Shown here in pieces: positions 40,474-50,415 of a stretch of DNA of 64,000 nucleotides. The stretch covers positions 1-64,000 of the forward strand of contig CANNVE010000010.1 of assembly GCA_947525975.1 (NCBI GenBank), given 5' to 3'. Made by a program: the position numbers and the translations under genes. Origin of the DNA: an uncultured Muribaculaceae bacterium (GTDB lineage: Bacteria > Bacteroidota > Bacteroidia > Bacteroidales > Muribaculaceae). The notes below the pieces were generated by a model. It had not been told where the DNA came from. It saw only the letters and a list, made by a program, of their open reading frames with translations, and did not search any database. Numbering within the stretch: position 1 is the first letter of the stretch; each line of letters starts with the position of its first letter.

Positions 40474-41310
40474 ATGGAACCGCGACTTGAATACCGAAAC
40501 ATGACTTCAGCCGACCTCGACGGCTCGCCATGGCGCATACCTGATTGCTTCTATATAGCCGTGACGGCAGGGCACGCCGTCTTCGACGTAGGAGCCGACA
40601 GCTATGATATGGCGCCTCAGACTGAATTCAACATGCCGTCAGGCTGTCTGGTGCATTGCTCTGAAGCTACTCCCGATTTTGCCATAAGGGTGGTGACGTA
40701 TCCCCACAGCCTCCTGGAGATGGCCATGCGGCTTATAGACAGCAAATGGTTTGAGTGGAATGCGGCTCACCCTCACTACACGCACACCCCCGACCGGCGC
40801 AGCCAGCGCACCTGGCGCGAGCTGATGACGTGGATGGACATGGCCGAAGCCCTTTTCTCCGACAAGTCAGTGATATTGTTTCAGGCCATGCAGCAGGAAA
40901 ATTTCATAGAGGGATTCTGGTTGTGGAACGTAGGCACCATTCAGGCAAAAGTGGAAAGCACCCTCCCTCAAAGCCGCACACAGAGCCTCTACCGCAAGTT
41001 TGTCAGGTTGGTGAATGAAAACTGCATGCGTGAGCGCAAGGTTGAGTTCTATGCCGGCGAGCTGCACATCACCCATCGCTATCTCAGCCGCATAGTAAGC
41101 GAGCAGACGGCGGGCAAAACACCAAAAGAGGTGATCGACCGCCGTCTGCTAATAGAAATCAAAGATCTGCTTGCCACCACTGACCTTACGGTGTCGCAGA
41201 TAGCCTACAGGCTCGGATTCCAGGACCAATCGTCGATCAGCCGCTATTTCCACCGCCATTTAGGCATGTATCCGTCTGACTACCGCAGATCACTCATGCC
41301 TCGTGGATGA
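40474..41310 (+). CDS. AraC-family transcriptional regulator
   Basis: The protein (about 278 residues) has an N-terminal domain of unknown ligand and a C-terminal AraC-type double helix-turn-helix: ITHRYLSRIVSEQTAGKTPK and TVSQIAYRLGFQDQSSISRY followed by FHRHLGMYPSDYRR. The start follows from the promoter at 40442. It is divergent from the drug-exporter operon and is a candidate regulator of it. Its last 21 bases overlap the end of the convergent nucleoside permease gene. Confidence 0.88.
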   Translation: MEPRLEYRNMTSADLDGSPWRIPDCFYIAVTAGHAVFDVGADSYDMAPQTEFNMPSGCLVHCSEATPDFAIRVVTYPHSLLEMAMRLIDSKWFEWNAAHPHYTHTPDRRSQRTWRELMTWMDMAEALFSDKSVILFQAMQQENFIEGFWLWNVGTIQAKVESTLPQSRTQSLYRKFVRLVNENCMRERKVEFYAGELHITHRYLSRIVSEQTAGKTPKEVIDRRLLIEIKDLLATTDLTVSQIAYRLGFQDQSSISRYFHRHLGMYPSDYRRSLMPRG

Positions 41311-42621
41311 TGGCCTGAATGCCAACACGAACAAGACCGCTACAGCGAGGGCGAATGCGGCGAATGCCAGCCATGCCGCCTTCCAATCGCCTGTCAGGAA
41401 AGCCATCCCGGGCATCGACTCCGCAGGCCCCCAGTGGCAGTATCTGTCGACGACCATGCCTGCGAGCACAGTGCCCACCGAGGCGCCGATGCCGTTTGAT
41501 GCCGTCATCCACAGCCCCTGGGCCGATGCTGTGACCGATCTGTCGGTCTCCCGCTCAAGATAGATGGCGCCAGCTATGTTGAAGAAGTCAAAGGCTATGC
41601 CATAGACAATCATCGACAGGATCAGCATCCAAAGACCGCTTCCCGGATCTCCGAATCCGAATAGGGCGAACCTTAGCGACCACGCCACCATAGACATGGC
41701 GAGCACGGTCTTCGCGCCAAACCGCTTCATGAAGAATGGTATCAGCAGGATGCAGAAAGCTTCCGAAGCCTGGGAAATTGTGGTCAGCAGGGTGGCGTTT
41801 TCGGCCGAGAATGTGCCGCTGTAGGCCGGATCGGCCATGAATCCGGTGATGAAAGGGCCAGCATAGGCGTTTGTCACCTTCACGCACATGCCCATCAATA
41901 TCGAAAAGATGAAAAAAACGGCCAGTTGGCGCCGCTTTAGCAGGCCGAGGGCGTTGAGTCCCAATTTCTCCGCGAGCGATGCTTTGGCGCCGGCTCCGCT
42001 GACATCTATCTTAGGCAGCGCGAACGAATAGGCTGCGAGGATCAGGCTAAGGATCGACGAGGCCAGGAATTGCCAGCATTGGAATTGGAATCGCTCGCTG
42101 CCTGTCGATGAAAAATGCAGATAGCCGCCCTTCACAGTGGCGAAATTTACGAATATCATGGCCACGATGAATCCCACAGTGCCCCATACCCTGACACGCG
42201 GGAAAACCTTTACTGTGTCGAGCCCGCATTTGCGCAGCGATTTGAAGGCTATGGAATTGCATAGGGCCACAGTGGGCATGAAGCAGGCTGAGCTGAAGGT
42301 GAACATAGTCGTGAACATCACCTTGTCGGGATTTGGAGAGGCATATCCCATCCACCACATGGCCGCCATCCCTGCCGCTGCGCCGATGTGGCAGAGCGGC
42401 AGCAGGCGAGTGGGCGAGACATAGCGGTCGGCTATGATGCCCAGCACCGGGGGAGTGACCAGGCACACAAGGCCTTGTATGGCGAAAAACCAGGGTATGA
42501 GCATTCCCATCGAGGCGCTCCCCATGTAATTGCTCATGCTCGTCAGGTAGGCTCCCCAGACGGCGAATTCCAGTGCTTCCATCAGCGACAGGCGCGCTTC
42601 AGGGGCTTTCAGTTGTCTCAT
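41290..42621 (-). CDS. Nucleoside:H+ symporter-like MFS permease (NHS/NupG family)
   Basis: The permease (about 443 residues, start MRQLKAPEARLSLMEALEF) has 12 hydrophobic segments and resembles NupG/XapB. Recognisable parts are FAVWGAYLTSMSNYMG, LGIIADRYVSPTRLLPLCH and RVRVWGTVGFIVAMIF. It should import nucleosides with protons. An in-frame extension to 42687 would read through the terminator at 42642-42680, so I use the Met at 42621. It overlaps the AraC-type gene tail-to-tail by 21 bases. Confidence 0.85.
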   Translation of the reverse strand: MRQLKAPEARLSLMEALEFAVWGAYLTSMSNYMGSASMGMLIPWFFAIQGLVCLVTPPVLGIIADRYVSPTRLLPLCHIGAAAGMAAMWWMGYASPNPDKVMFTTMFTFSSACFMPTVALCNSIAFKSLRKCGLDTVKVFPRVRVWGTVGFIVAMIFVNFATVKGGYLHFSSTGSERFQFQCWQFLASSILSLILAAYSFALPKIDVSGAGAKASLAEKLGLNALGLLKRRQLAVFFIFSILMGMCVKVTNAYAGPFITGFMADPAYSGTFSAENATLLTTISQASEAFCILLIPFFMKRFGAKTVLAMSMVAWSLRFALFGFGDPGSGLWMLILSMIVYGIAFDFFNIAGAIYLERETDRSVTASAQGLWMTASNGIGASVGTVLAGMVVDRYCHWGPAESMPGMAFLTGDWKAAWLAFAAFALAVAVLFVLAFRPSSTRHE

Positions 42622-42641
42622 GCGTGTAAAGTCTGTTAAAA

Positions 42642-42680
42642 AAATGCAGAGGCCTCGAATGGCTCCGATGCCTCTGCCTG
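42642..42680 (-). terminator. Terminator of the TonB receptor transcript
   Basis: GCAGAGGC (42646-42653) pairs with GCCTCTGC (about 42670-42677), and on the minus strand a run of seven T follows. It lies between the receptor stop and the permease start. Confidence 0.78.
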
Positions 42681-42697
42681 CGTTCATAATCGATATA

Positions 42698-44596
42698 TCA
42701 GAATTCGATGTTGAGTCCGGCCATCGCTATGGTGCGTGGCATCGGGAATCCGTAGATAGTCTCGTAGCGGGTGGCGGTGATGTTGTCGACCTTGCAGAAG
42801 GCTGTCAGGCGATGCTTGTCGGTGAACCTCCATTTGTAGGCCACCCTGCCGTTGAGCAGCGAATAGTTTTCCTTCTCCGGGCCTCCGGTGCGCATGCTCC
42901 ATACGGTGTTGGACTCGAGCGAGAACTGCCAATTACCGGGAGTGAAGCTGACGCTCGCGAACAGTTTGTTCTTCGGTGCGTAGAGCACATTGTCTGTTGT
43001 GTAAAGGAAACTGTAGTTGGCTGTTGCGCTCCATTTGTCGCTGATCGCGTAGGTGGCATCGAGTTCAAAGCCTTTGTTGCGGAAATCGCCGATGTTCTTG
43101 TTCATCATCTGGCCGCCGGTATAAGGATTCTGCTCCTTCACTGTCTGAATCATATCCTTGCCGTCGATATAGAAGAGCGAAAGGCCGGCGTCGAGGCGTC
43201 CGTTGAGGAAGAGCTGACGCACCTCTACTTCGTAATTCCACATATATTCGGGCTTGAGGTCAGGATTGTGGGGCGGATAGAGATAGAGCTCGCGAAGGTT
43301 GGGGCTGCGGAATCCCTTGCCCCAAGAGAATTTTATGGTATTGCCTTGGATCAGGCGTGCGATGAAGCCTGCCTGAGGCACAAGGATATTGCCAAACTGC
43401 GAGGAATGCTGCAGGCGGAGGCCGGCGTTGACTGACACTTTGTCTTCAAGGAAACCTTGCTGCATCATCACGTATCCGGCCACTTCGTTGACGTGCTTGT
43501 CCACGCCGGGCTGGTCGGGCGAGCCGTCGGCCATGGAATTCCACGTCTTGCCGCCCCAATGCTGGAAATCGACGCCGACCGATGTGGTGTTCATCTGCCA
43601 GGGACGTATGTCCTGATATGCGTTGATGCCCATGTTGTAATCTTTGGAGTGGAAAAGATAATCGCGGGGCACGCCTCCGTTGGTTGCGGTGCCTGAAGCC
43701 GAATACCCGTCGTTGACCTTGTGGTTGCCCCAGTTGGCGTAGAATTGCACCTGGCCTGACGATACGTCATACGTATTGTTGAGGTAAAGCGCCGCCGTGC
43801 CTCGGAAGATTCGGGTCCACATATCGTTGAGCGGATCATCGATAGAGCCGGGGTTGTGAGGCTTGGTTTCGGTCAGAGTGACGTTGGCGCCGGCTTTCCA
43901 ATGGCTTGAGAATCGATATTGCAGCGACGCGAACTGGCTTGCGAGCCATGTCTGGCTGTTGCGCCGGTCGCCGTCGGTGCTCTCGTATGACGCACTGAGG
44001 AAGGCATTAAGCCTGCCGTTGTTGTATCCGAGATTGACGCCGTATTTCTGGGTGCCGTAGCTGCCCCACATCATGCGGGCCGAGCCGTTGAAACCTTTCA
44101 TTGTGGCGTGCTTGGTGATGATGTTGACCGATCCGCCCATGGCGTTGGAGCCATATAGAAGCGACGACGGACCTCTGACCACCTCCACTTTCGAGACATC
44201 GCCCGAAGTGTATGTGTCGGGGAGTGAGTGGCCGAATATCGAAGCCCACTGGGGCTGGCCGTCAATCATGAAAAGCACCTTGTTGCCTCCGCCGACGCCT
44301 CTGATGTTGACAGAGCCGGCTGCGCCTCCCGACACGCCGTAGCCCATGATGCCGCGCTCGGTGACGAAAAGGCCCGGGACATGGTTGGCGAGCACAGGCA
44401 ATATGTTGGTTTCGGCGCTCTCCTCTATTAAATCGGATCCAATTATCGAAACGCTCAGCGGCAGAAGCTCTACAGGAGCTTTAGGCGTGGCGAAAACCTC
44501 CACTTCGTGGAGGTTGAGAGTGTCTGTCGGCAAAGATTGAGCCATGGCTCCGATGCCCATCGCGCCAATGGCTAAGAAAGTGGCAGAATTCTTCAT
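42698..44596 (-). CDS. TonB-dependent outer-membrane receptor
   Basis: The 632-residue receptor has a signal peptide (MKNSATFLAIGAMGIGAMAQ), a plug domain (about 28-150, with NIRGVGGGNKVLFMIDGQPQ and VEVVRGPSSLLYGSNAMGG) and a 22-strand-type barrel ending in NIEF with terminal Phe. Size and lack of a SusD partner suggest the BtuB/siderophore/heme group rather than a glycan SusC. The ligand is unknown. It follows a methyltransferase gene by 36 bases, on the same strand as the aryl-polyene-type cluster and with no clear promoter between, so co-transcription is possible. Confidence 0.9.
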   Translation of the reverse strand: MKNSATFLAIGAMGIGAMAQSLPTDTLNLHEVEVFATPKAPVELLPLSVSIIGSDLIEESAETNILPVLANHVPGLFVTERGIMGYGVSGGAAGSVNIRGVGGGNKVLFMIDGQPQWASIFGHSLPDTYTSGDVSKVEVVRGPSSLLYGSNAMGGSVNIITKHATMKGFNGSARMMWGSYGTQKYGVNLGYNNGRLNAFLSASYESTDGDRRNSQTWLASQFASLQYRFSSHWKAGANVTLTETKPHNPGSIDDPLNDMWTRIFRGTAALYLNNTYDVSSGQVQFYANWGNHKVNDGYSASGTATNGGVPRDYLFHSKDYNMGINAYQDIRPWQMNTTSVGVDFQHWGGKTWNSMADGSPDQPGVDKHVNEVAGYVMMQQGFLEDKVSVNAGLRLQHSSQFGNILVPQAGFIARLIQGNTIKFSWGKGFRSPNLRELYLYPPHNPDLKPEYMWNYEVEVRQLFLNGRLDAGLSLFYIDGKDMIQTVKEQNPYTGGQMMNKNIGDFRNKGFELDATYAISDKWSATANYSFLYTTDNVLYAPKNKLFASVSFTPGNWQFSLESNTVWSMRTGGPEKENYSLLNGRVAYKWRFTDKHRLTAFCKVDNITATRYETIYGFPMPRTIAMAGLNIEF

Positions 44597-44632
44597 CTGT
44601 AATAGTAGAAACGTTGTTTTGGGGTTATTACG

Positions 44633-45244
44633 CTATGCGTTTTTCGTTATGATTGTTATGTAATAATCGTCTGAATCGACGTATTTGAGCACGTTCAGGC
44701 CACCGGCTTCAAGCCACTCTGCAAATTCTTTGCCTTCGACAAGTTTGTCGGAGTGCACCGATCCGTCATTGTGGCGGTGGATGCCGTTGATGGCGTTTCT
44801 GCTTTCCGGAAACGCTATGACAAGCCTGCCACCGGGATTGAGATTGATCTTCACGAGCCAGCGAAGAGTCTCAAGCGGTCTTTCGAGGTGGGGATACATG
44901 CAATATAGAGTTATGACATCGTATGAGTCGTCGATGATGTCTTGCTCCGCATCGAGGTTGAGGAATCTGACGTTGGCGAAATGGCCGTATTTCAGGGCCG
45001 CAACCTTAAGCATCCCTTCAGAAATATCCACGGCGTCGATGGCGCCCTCCGGGTCTATTGTTTCCTCTATGTAGGGAATCAGCACGCCTGTGCCCGTGCC
45101 TATGTCGAGCACATGGTCTCCGCGCTTAAGTCCGGCCATCTCAAGGATATGACGTATCTTCGCACCGTTTACCTCTGTGATGGCGTCCCAGTTTGGAGCC
45201 ATCTCATTAAAAAAATCTCTATTTGTTTGTTTACCACAGGACAT
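44633..45244 (-). CDS. Class I SAM-dependent methyltransferase
   Basis: The protein (about 203 residues from Met at 45244) has motif I VLDIGTGTGVLIPYI, the acidic loop AVDISEGML and YDVITLYCMYPHLERP. It begins MSCGKQTNRDFFNEMAPNWD, a UbiE-like opening. A longer start at 45280 would add 12 unlikely residues. The substrate is unknown. It lies between the AMP-ligase gene (47 bases) and the receptor gene (36 bases). It could tailor the polyene or serve the receptor's ligand. Confidence 0.82.
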   Translation of the reverse strand: MSCGKQTNRDFFNEMAPNWDAITEVNGAKIRHILEMAGLKRGDHVLDIGTGTGVLIPYIEETIDPEGAIDAVDISEGMLKVAALKYGHFANVRFLNLDAEQDIIDDSYDVITLYCMYPHLERPLETLRWLVKINLNPGGRLVIAFPESRNAINGIHRHNDGSVHSDKLVEGKEFAEWLEAGGLNVLKYVDSDDYYITIITKNA

Positions 45245-45291
45245 TGGCGAATAGTTGAAAAGTGTACGTAGGATAAACAACTGAGGGAGTG

Positions 45292-46614
45292 CTATTGTTC
45301 AGTGGCATTGGCGTAGCTCTTTCGGTCAAGTTTTCCGTTGAATGTGCGCCTGATGCTTTCAACGACAGAATAGAGCAACGGCACTTTGTGGCGTTCGAGC
45401 CTTGAGGCCAGAAACGCGGCAAACTGTTTCTTGTCGAGTGGCGCGTGGCCATTTGTCACCACCAAAAGGCGAAGCGATGTGCCAAGCACAGGGTGGGGGG
45501 CCGGGATGCAGATGCAATCCTCGACTGCGGGATGCGCCATCGCCACATCCTCCACTTCTACGGGATTGATTTTATATCCCCCGGTATTGATCACATCTCC
45601 GTCCCTTCCTGCGAGGCGTAGTCTGCCTTCGCTGTCAATGCTTCCTCGGTCAGCGGTGTGCACGGCTCCGTCGTGAAGCACCTTACGCGTGGCTTCATCG
45701 TCGCCAAGATATCCGGTCATCAGCGTTGCTCCAGAGCATGAGATGAAGCCGTCGGCGCCAATTGATATGGACGAATGCCGCATGGGCTTGCCAAGGCATC
45801 CGGCTTCGCATACGCCGGCATTGAAATCGTGGGTGGCAATGATGCCTGTTTCGGTCGAAGCGTAAGTGTTGTAAAGGCGCGTATGAGGCAGAGCCGCGCA
45901 CCATGCTTCCATGTCGGCCTGGGCCATAGGTGCCGCTCCGGTCTCGATGAAGTCAAATCTGTCAGATCGCTCGGCTATATGTCTGCGTGCCATTTGCATC
46001 ATCATGCGCAGCGAGGCCGGCACTTGGAATGTGGCCACCTTTCCCTCGGCCATGTCGACGGCGCCGAAGAATGCGGAGAGATCCTTAAGCCCATCAAGCA
46101 GGTGCACTGTAGCCCCAACCGTCAAGCACGGCCATATCTTGCTAAGGCTGCCAATGTGGTTGAGCGGACCCGTGATGATGAAAGTCAGGGAGGGTGAGAA
46201 CCCTTGCGCTCCGATCAGGTTTTCGGCGTCGGCCATGATTGCCGAGTGGCTTATCATTGTGCCTTTGCGGTTTCCGGTGGTGCCGGTGGTGAAGAGTATG
46301 TCGGCTACGCCTTCGGGTATGTCTGCTTTGGCAGCCAAGTCGGTGATTCTATCCATCTCTTCTGCCGAAGCGTCCCTTTCAAGCGGCACGGCTGCCACTC
46401 CGGCCTCATGGCAGGCGAGGTATCTGATGATGAAATCAGCAGAGGGGGAGGCTCTGAACACCAGGGCGCGGGTGCGGGGCATCGACGCAGCAGCCTCTGT
46501 CACGGCTCGGAAAAGAGACTCGTATGACAAGGTGTTGCCGTAGGCATCGATAAGCGCAGTCTTCGAGGGGGTTGATGCGGCGTGCCTTTTAAGGCAATCG
46601 GTCAGCGCGGTCAT
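45292..46614 (-). CDS. Acyl/aryl-AMP ligase of the polyene cluster
   Basis: The 440-residue adenylate-forming enzyme has the ATP loop LFTTGTTGNRKGT (about 108-120), YASTETG, GRDGDVINTGGYKINPVEVE and the C-terminal NGKLDRKSY with the catalytic Lys. It would activate a starter acid, probably 4-hydroxycinnamic or 4-hydroxybenzoic type, and load it onto a carrier protein, as ApeH does in aryl polyene pathways. It is slightly short for the superfamily (about 500), with a reduced N-terminal part. It overlaps the carrier-protein gene by four bases. Confidence 0.88.
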   Translation of the reverse strand: MTALTDCLKRHAASTPSKTALIDAYGNTLSYESLFRAVTEAAASMPRTRALVFRASPSADFIIRYLACHEAGVAAVPLERDASAEEMDRITDLAAKADIPEGVADILFTTGTTGNRKGTMISHSAIMADAENLIGAQGFSPSLTFIITGPLNHIGSLSKIWPCLTVGATVHLLDGLKDLSAFFGAVDMAEGKVATFQVPASLRMMMQMARRHIAERSDRFDFIETGAAPMAQADMEAWCAALPHTRLYNTYASTETGIIATHDFNAGVCEAGCLGKPMRHSSISIGADGFISCSGATLMTGYLGDDEATRKVLHDGAVHTADRGSIDSEGRLRLAGRDGDVINTGGYKINPVEVEDVAMAHPAVEDCICIPAPHPVLGTSLRLLVVTNGHAPLDKKQFAAFLASRLERHKVPLLYSVVESIRRTFNGKLDRKSYANATEQ

Positions 46615-46838
46615 TTCTTGCTCTCGAGTTTCGCCTGCACCATGGCCACGATGTTGTCAAGGCTTTTCAGATTGCGTGGGGTAGCGTCGGAGGCGTCGAG
46701 TTCTATGCCATATTCAGATGACAGGGTCATCATTATAGTGGTGACGCCGAGCGAATCGAGTTCGGCGAAAAGGAAATCGGTGTCGAAGTCTACGAAAGGA
46801 AGCAGATCTTCGAGCATCTCACGGATATGTTGTTTCAT
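46611..46838 (-). CDS. Acyl carrier protein (first of three)
   Basis: The 75-residue protein has the phosphopantetheine site in AELDSLGVTT (Ser about 29) and the usual four-helix pattern ending LDNIVAMVQAKL. Overlap with the AMP-ligase start suggests that this carrier receives the starter acid. It is clearly different in sequence from the carriers at 57700 and 61404. Confidence 0.9.
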   Translation of the reverse strand: MKQHIREMLEDLLPFVDFDTDFLFAELDSLGVTTIMMTLSSEYGIELDASDATPRNLKSLDNIVAMVQAKLESKK

Positions 46839-46872
46839 ACGCTGAAGTTAAATCAGAAAATAAGTTTAAGTG

Positions 46873-49800
46873 TTATGGAATATAATGTAGATTCGAGACT
46901 ACGCCTTCAGCCGCATATCGGGCTATTTCGCGGCGTTCGTCATCCGGCTCTCTCACCTCAAGCACAACATCAGGATGCACAAGGGCCGATAACAGCATGG
47001 TCTCGCCGTATCCGGTGTTGCGAAGGCTTATTATAGCGTGGGCTTCGCATTCTAAGGCGGGCAAGGCTGCTGATTTTAGATTGCGTTTGACTTCGGCCAG
47101 CAATTCCGCGCCTTTGTATCTGTATCGGTCAATGACAAGGCCTTTGAAATAGTCAGGGGTCTCGAGGCAGGCTCTCATTTCTGAGTATCCGGCCATCATC
47201 ATGGCTCTGACAGATCGGGTCATATCGGCGTAGTCGTCGCTCCAGAGCGGAGAGCCGGGGGCGATGCGACGACCGATGCGCATTGTCACCTGACCGCTGT
47301 AGCAAGCAAAGCTCTTGACCGGCATTATATGGTTGACGCCGTGTATCAGCACGGGAAGCACATCGATGCCAAGCTCTCGGGCTAGGTAGAATGGACCTTT
47401 GTGATATCGCACGATGCTTGATTCGGGATTACGCAGCCCTTCAGGGAAGAAGGCTATGCTGTATCCTCGGCCTACGTAGTCCTTAAACGTAGAAATATCA
47501 CGCTCAAGCGTGGAATCTTTCCAGGCCGTGAAATTGCCGCGCCGTATGGTGTAGAATCTGAGCCAGCGGAACATACGGCTCACTATCGGGTTGAGGCTCG
47601 ACCTCTCGTTGGCCACTATCAATATCTTTGGACTCCAGGCCATGAACAGCATGGGGTCAAGCATCGACTGGTGGTTGCAGACTATCACGCATGGGCGGTT
47701 AAGTTCTTCGCCATACGGATTCTCTATGCGGAATTTCACCCCGGGCATGATGCGGAGGTCAAATCGGTGAGCCTTGGTGACAAAGCGCCGGAGTCTCGCC
47801 TCAGACTTCTCGTTGCGCCCGCAGACGGCGAATGTCACCGCGCCGTAGACGTAGCCCACGGCAAGCTGCGATAGCCACCATGCTCCGCAAAACCATGTGC
47901 GCATCAGGGGGCCGAGCGTCAGTGGGCGCTTGCGGTAGGATCCGCCGCTCTTTGTGAGCCAGTCAAACACCACAGGAGGCAGGAGGAATGCCATCAGCAC
48001 CACCGAGAACATGCCCACCACCGTCACCTCTGCCAACGACCGGAGGGCCGGGTGCCGGGCCACTATGAGAGTGCCGATGCCGATGAACATTATCAGCGCC
48101 GACACTATGATCGAGCTCTTGTAGGAAGCAAGCATCCTGCGCCTGAAAGCATATTCGTAGCAACACCCTTCGGTCATGAATATGGTGTAGTCGTCGCCCT
48201 GACCGAATATGAAAGTGGCGAGGATGATGTTGACGATGTTGAAGCGTATGTCAGCCAATCCCATGATGCCGAGAATCCAGATCCAGCTGACAGCCATTGG
48301 CAGAAAAGAGAGCATGGCGAGTTCGATCGATCCGAAGGAGAACCAGAGAAACAAAAAAACGATCAGACCGCATGCCCAACCTATGTAGTTGAAATTGTCA
48401 GACAGCCCGCCCGCAATGGCGCTGTTCATTCCCCCGACGTCGAAGCAGAAATGATTGCCCTCTGACTGCGAAATCATGGCCTTCAGATGGTCAACTTCGG
48501 CGGCGGGCGCGTAGATCATGTCGACAGCCGCAGTGAGATCTTCGTTGCTGACAGCGGATCGCGAATTGATGGCTGACAGAGGAGCGAATCCTGAATCAGG
48601 CATAGGCTTAAAGTCGGCATTGATCAATGTTGCGAACGGGACGAAAGCTTCAGCGCTGAACCCGGCTGCGGAGCCGGCTCTCGCGAAAGTATCAGTCAAT
48701 ACCGCGCGGTGAGCAGCGATAAACTCGTTCCATCTGTCGATGCGTCGTTGCTGTTCGGCCTGCGATGGCATGAAACGGGATGCCGGCGACAAGGTCGCGC
48801 CGTCGATGTCAAGGCATATGCGGTCAAGATAGGGCGCGAGATTGGCCGATGACTCCAAGGCGTCGTCAAGAGTGTGTCCCTCCGAGACTACATACACGCA
48901 GGCTTTGCCGGCTGATGCGCCATCGTTGAGGCGGTGGAGATATTCAAGGTCAGCCTTCTGCTCCTCGGTCATGTAGTTGATATGGCTCATGTCGGAGTCA
49001 AAGCCGGTGCGCAGGCTGAAATAAGAGAATACGGCAGTGAGGGCGACAACGGCCCATACGAGCCAACGTTTGCGCTCGGGGCGCACATTGGCCATGATTT
49101 CGAGCCATTTGGGCTGGCGCCGGCTTTCAGCCTCGCTATTGCATTTGCTGTCTCTGACACAGTGAGGCAGGTACACGATAGTGAATAATATGGTGCCAAT
49201 GAGTATCAGGGCGCTGAATATGCCGAGATCGCGCAAGGCCGTGGCCTTAATGGGCACGAGGGCGAGAAAAGCGCCAACGGTGGTGATGTTGCCGATGATG
49301 AGCGGGGCTATTATCTCTCGCAGAGCCTGCCGCATCGAAAGCGAATGCCCCCTGTGGGCTATCAGATGCAGAGGGTAGTTGACGGCGATTCCGAGAATTA
49401 TGCTCGAAATGCCTACGACGATGAGGGAGACGCTGTCCCGGGCCACGCTTATCATGGCCATAGCGAATAGCCATCCCCATCCCACGGATACCGCTATCAG
49501 CAGTATATTGCGCAGGCGCCTGAAAACCGACAGCAACAGGGCCAGTATGAGGATAGACGCTATGGAGATGGATATGATGCTGTCAGTCTTTATTTGCGAT
49601 GAATTGCCGACCGCGATGGGAGGGCCGCCTATGAAGTGCACCTTCACCTGAGGCACTTCTGCCCGGGCCACGGACGCGGCTTTGTCGAGCATGGCCATCA
49701 GCTCGGCGTTGTGGCGCGTCTCACTGTTTCCGTATGGAGAATCCATGATTATGACGGCGCGGCTCATGTCGGGTGTGAGGATGTAGCCGTCGTACATCTC

Positions 49801-50391
49801 CATGCCTGTCTCTGCTCCTGATGCCAGCTTGGCCACTACGGGCGAGAAAAGGTCGAGCGGGTCTTTTGAAATGGTGGAGGACATCAAGCCTGAAGAGGGG
49901 AACATCAGCATCTGCATATCCTGCCGGAGCCGGTGAGGAATATAGCCGGAGACCGCCAAGAGGCTATCGATGCGCAGATAATCCGCATCTGTGAGGAAAT
50001 ACGGTATGTTGGCATAGACGAAATCAGTCACTTCAGTCATTTTCTCAAGGTCGACTTCGTAAATCACGTCCTTGATCATGGAGGCGGTGTCGGTGAGCGC
50101 GAGCGCATCGACAAATGCGTCGACGCCGGCCACAAGCGCGTCGGGATCGACGCCCGTGGTGTCGGCGTTCTGCACAATCGCGAGTATGCGGCTTGCGCCC
50201 GAAACTTCCTGATACACCGATATGGCCTGGCGTTGTCGTCCCTCGAGCGGCAGAAAAGCTGATATGTCTTCGCTGAAATCAAGCCGCAGCGTCAGGGCGG
50301 CCAATATCGATGTGGCCGCGATGAACGAAAGCGCGCACCAGCCCTTGTGGGCCAGCATGACGTCATATATCTTTAGTATAATCCTTGTCAT
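46873..50391 (-). CDS. MMPL/RND exporter fused to acyltransferase and a degenerate Rossmann tail
   Basis: In this 1172-residue protein, residues 1 to about 800 are an MMPL-type exporter with two six-helix halves and two periplasmic loops (ISISIASILILALLLSVFRR; FGQGDDYTIFMTEGC). Residues about 870-1075 are a PlsC-like acyltransferase with NHQSMLD (about 900) and FPEGLRNPES (about 986). The last about 90 residues (LRNTGYGETMLLSALVHPDV with EVREPDDERREIARYA) look like a SAM-methyltransferase fold without a proper glycine loop. Exporter-acyltransferase proteins accompany aryl polyene clusters and should move the lipid-linked pigment out of the inner membrane. Confidence 0.88.
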   Translation of the reverse strand: MTRIILKIYDVMLAHKGWCALSFIAATSILAALTLRLDFSEDISAFLPLEGRQRQAISVYQEVSGASRILAIVQNADTTGVDPDALVAGVDAFVDALALTDTASMIKDVIYEVDLEKMTEVTDFVYANIPYFLTDADYLRIDSLLAVSGYIPHRLRQDMQMLMFPSSGLMSSTISKDPLDLFSPVVAKLASGAETGMEMYDGYILTPDMSRAVIIMDSPYGNSETRHNAELMAMLDKAASVARAEVPQVKVHFIGGPPIAVGNSSQIKTDSIISISIASILILALLLSVFRRLRNILLIAVSVGWGWLFAMAMISVARDSVSLIVVGISSIILGIAVNYPLHLIAHRGHSLSMRQALREIIAPLIIGNITTVGAFLALVPIKATALRDLGIFSALILIGTILFTIVYLPHCVRDSKCNSEAESRRQPKWLEIMANVRPERKRWLVWAVVALTAVFSYFSLRTGFDSDMSHINYMTEEQKADLEYLHRLNDGASAGKACVYVVSEGHTLDDALESSANLAPYLDRICLDIDGATLSPASRFMPSQAEQQRRIDRWNEFIAAHRAVLTDTFARAGSAAGFSAEAFVPFATLINADFKPMPDSGFAPLSAINSRSAVSNEDLTAAVDMIYAPAAEVDHLKAMISQSEGNHFCFDVGGMNSAIAGGLSDNFNYIGWACGLIVFLFLWFSFGSIELAMLSFLPMAVSWIWILGIMGLADIRFNIVNIILATFIFGQGDDYTIFMTEGCCYEYAFRRRMLASYKSSIIVSALIMFIGIGTLIVARHPALRSLAEVTVVGMFSVVLMAFLLPPVVFDWLTKSGGSYRKRPLTLGPLMRTWFCGAWWLSQLAVGYVYGAVTFAVCGRNEKSEARLRRFVTKAHRFDLRIMPGVKFRIENPYGEELNRPCVIVCNHQSMLDPMLFMAWSPKILIVANERSSLNPIVSRMFRWLRFYTIRRGNFTAWKDSTLERDISTFKDYVGRGYSIAFFPEGLRNPESSIVRYHKGPFYLARELGIDVLPVLIHGVNHIMPVKSFACYSGQVTMRIGRRIAPGSPLWSDDYADMTRSVRAMMMAGYSEMRACLETPDYFKGLVIDRYRYKGAELLAEVKRNLKSAALPALECEAHAIISLRNTGYGETMLLSALVHPDVVLEVREPDDERREIARYAAEGVVSNLHYIP

Positions 50392-50415
50392 CTTCAGATA
50401 ATCTAATGTCGCGGA

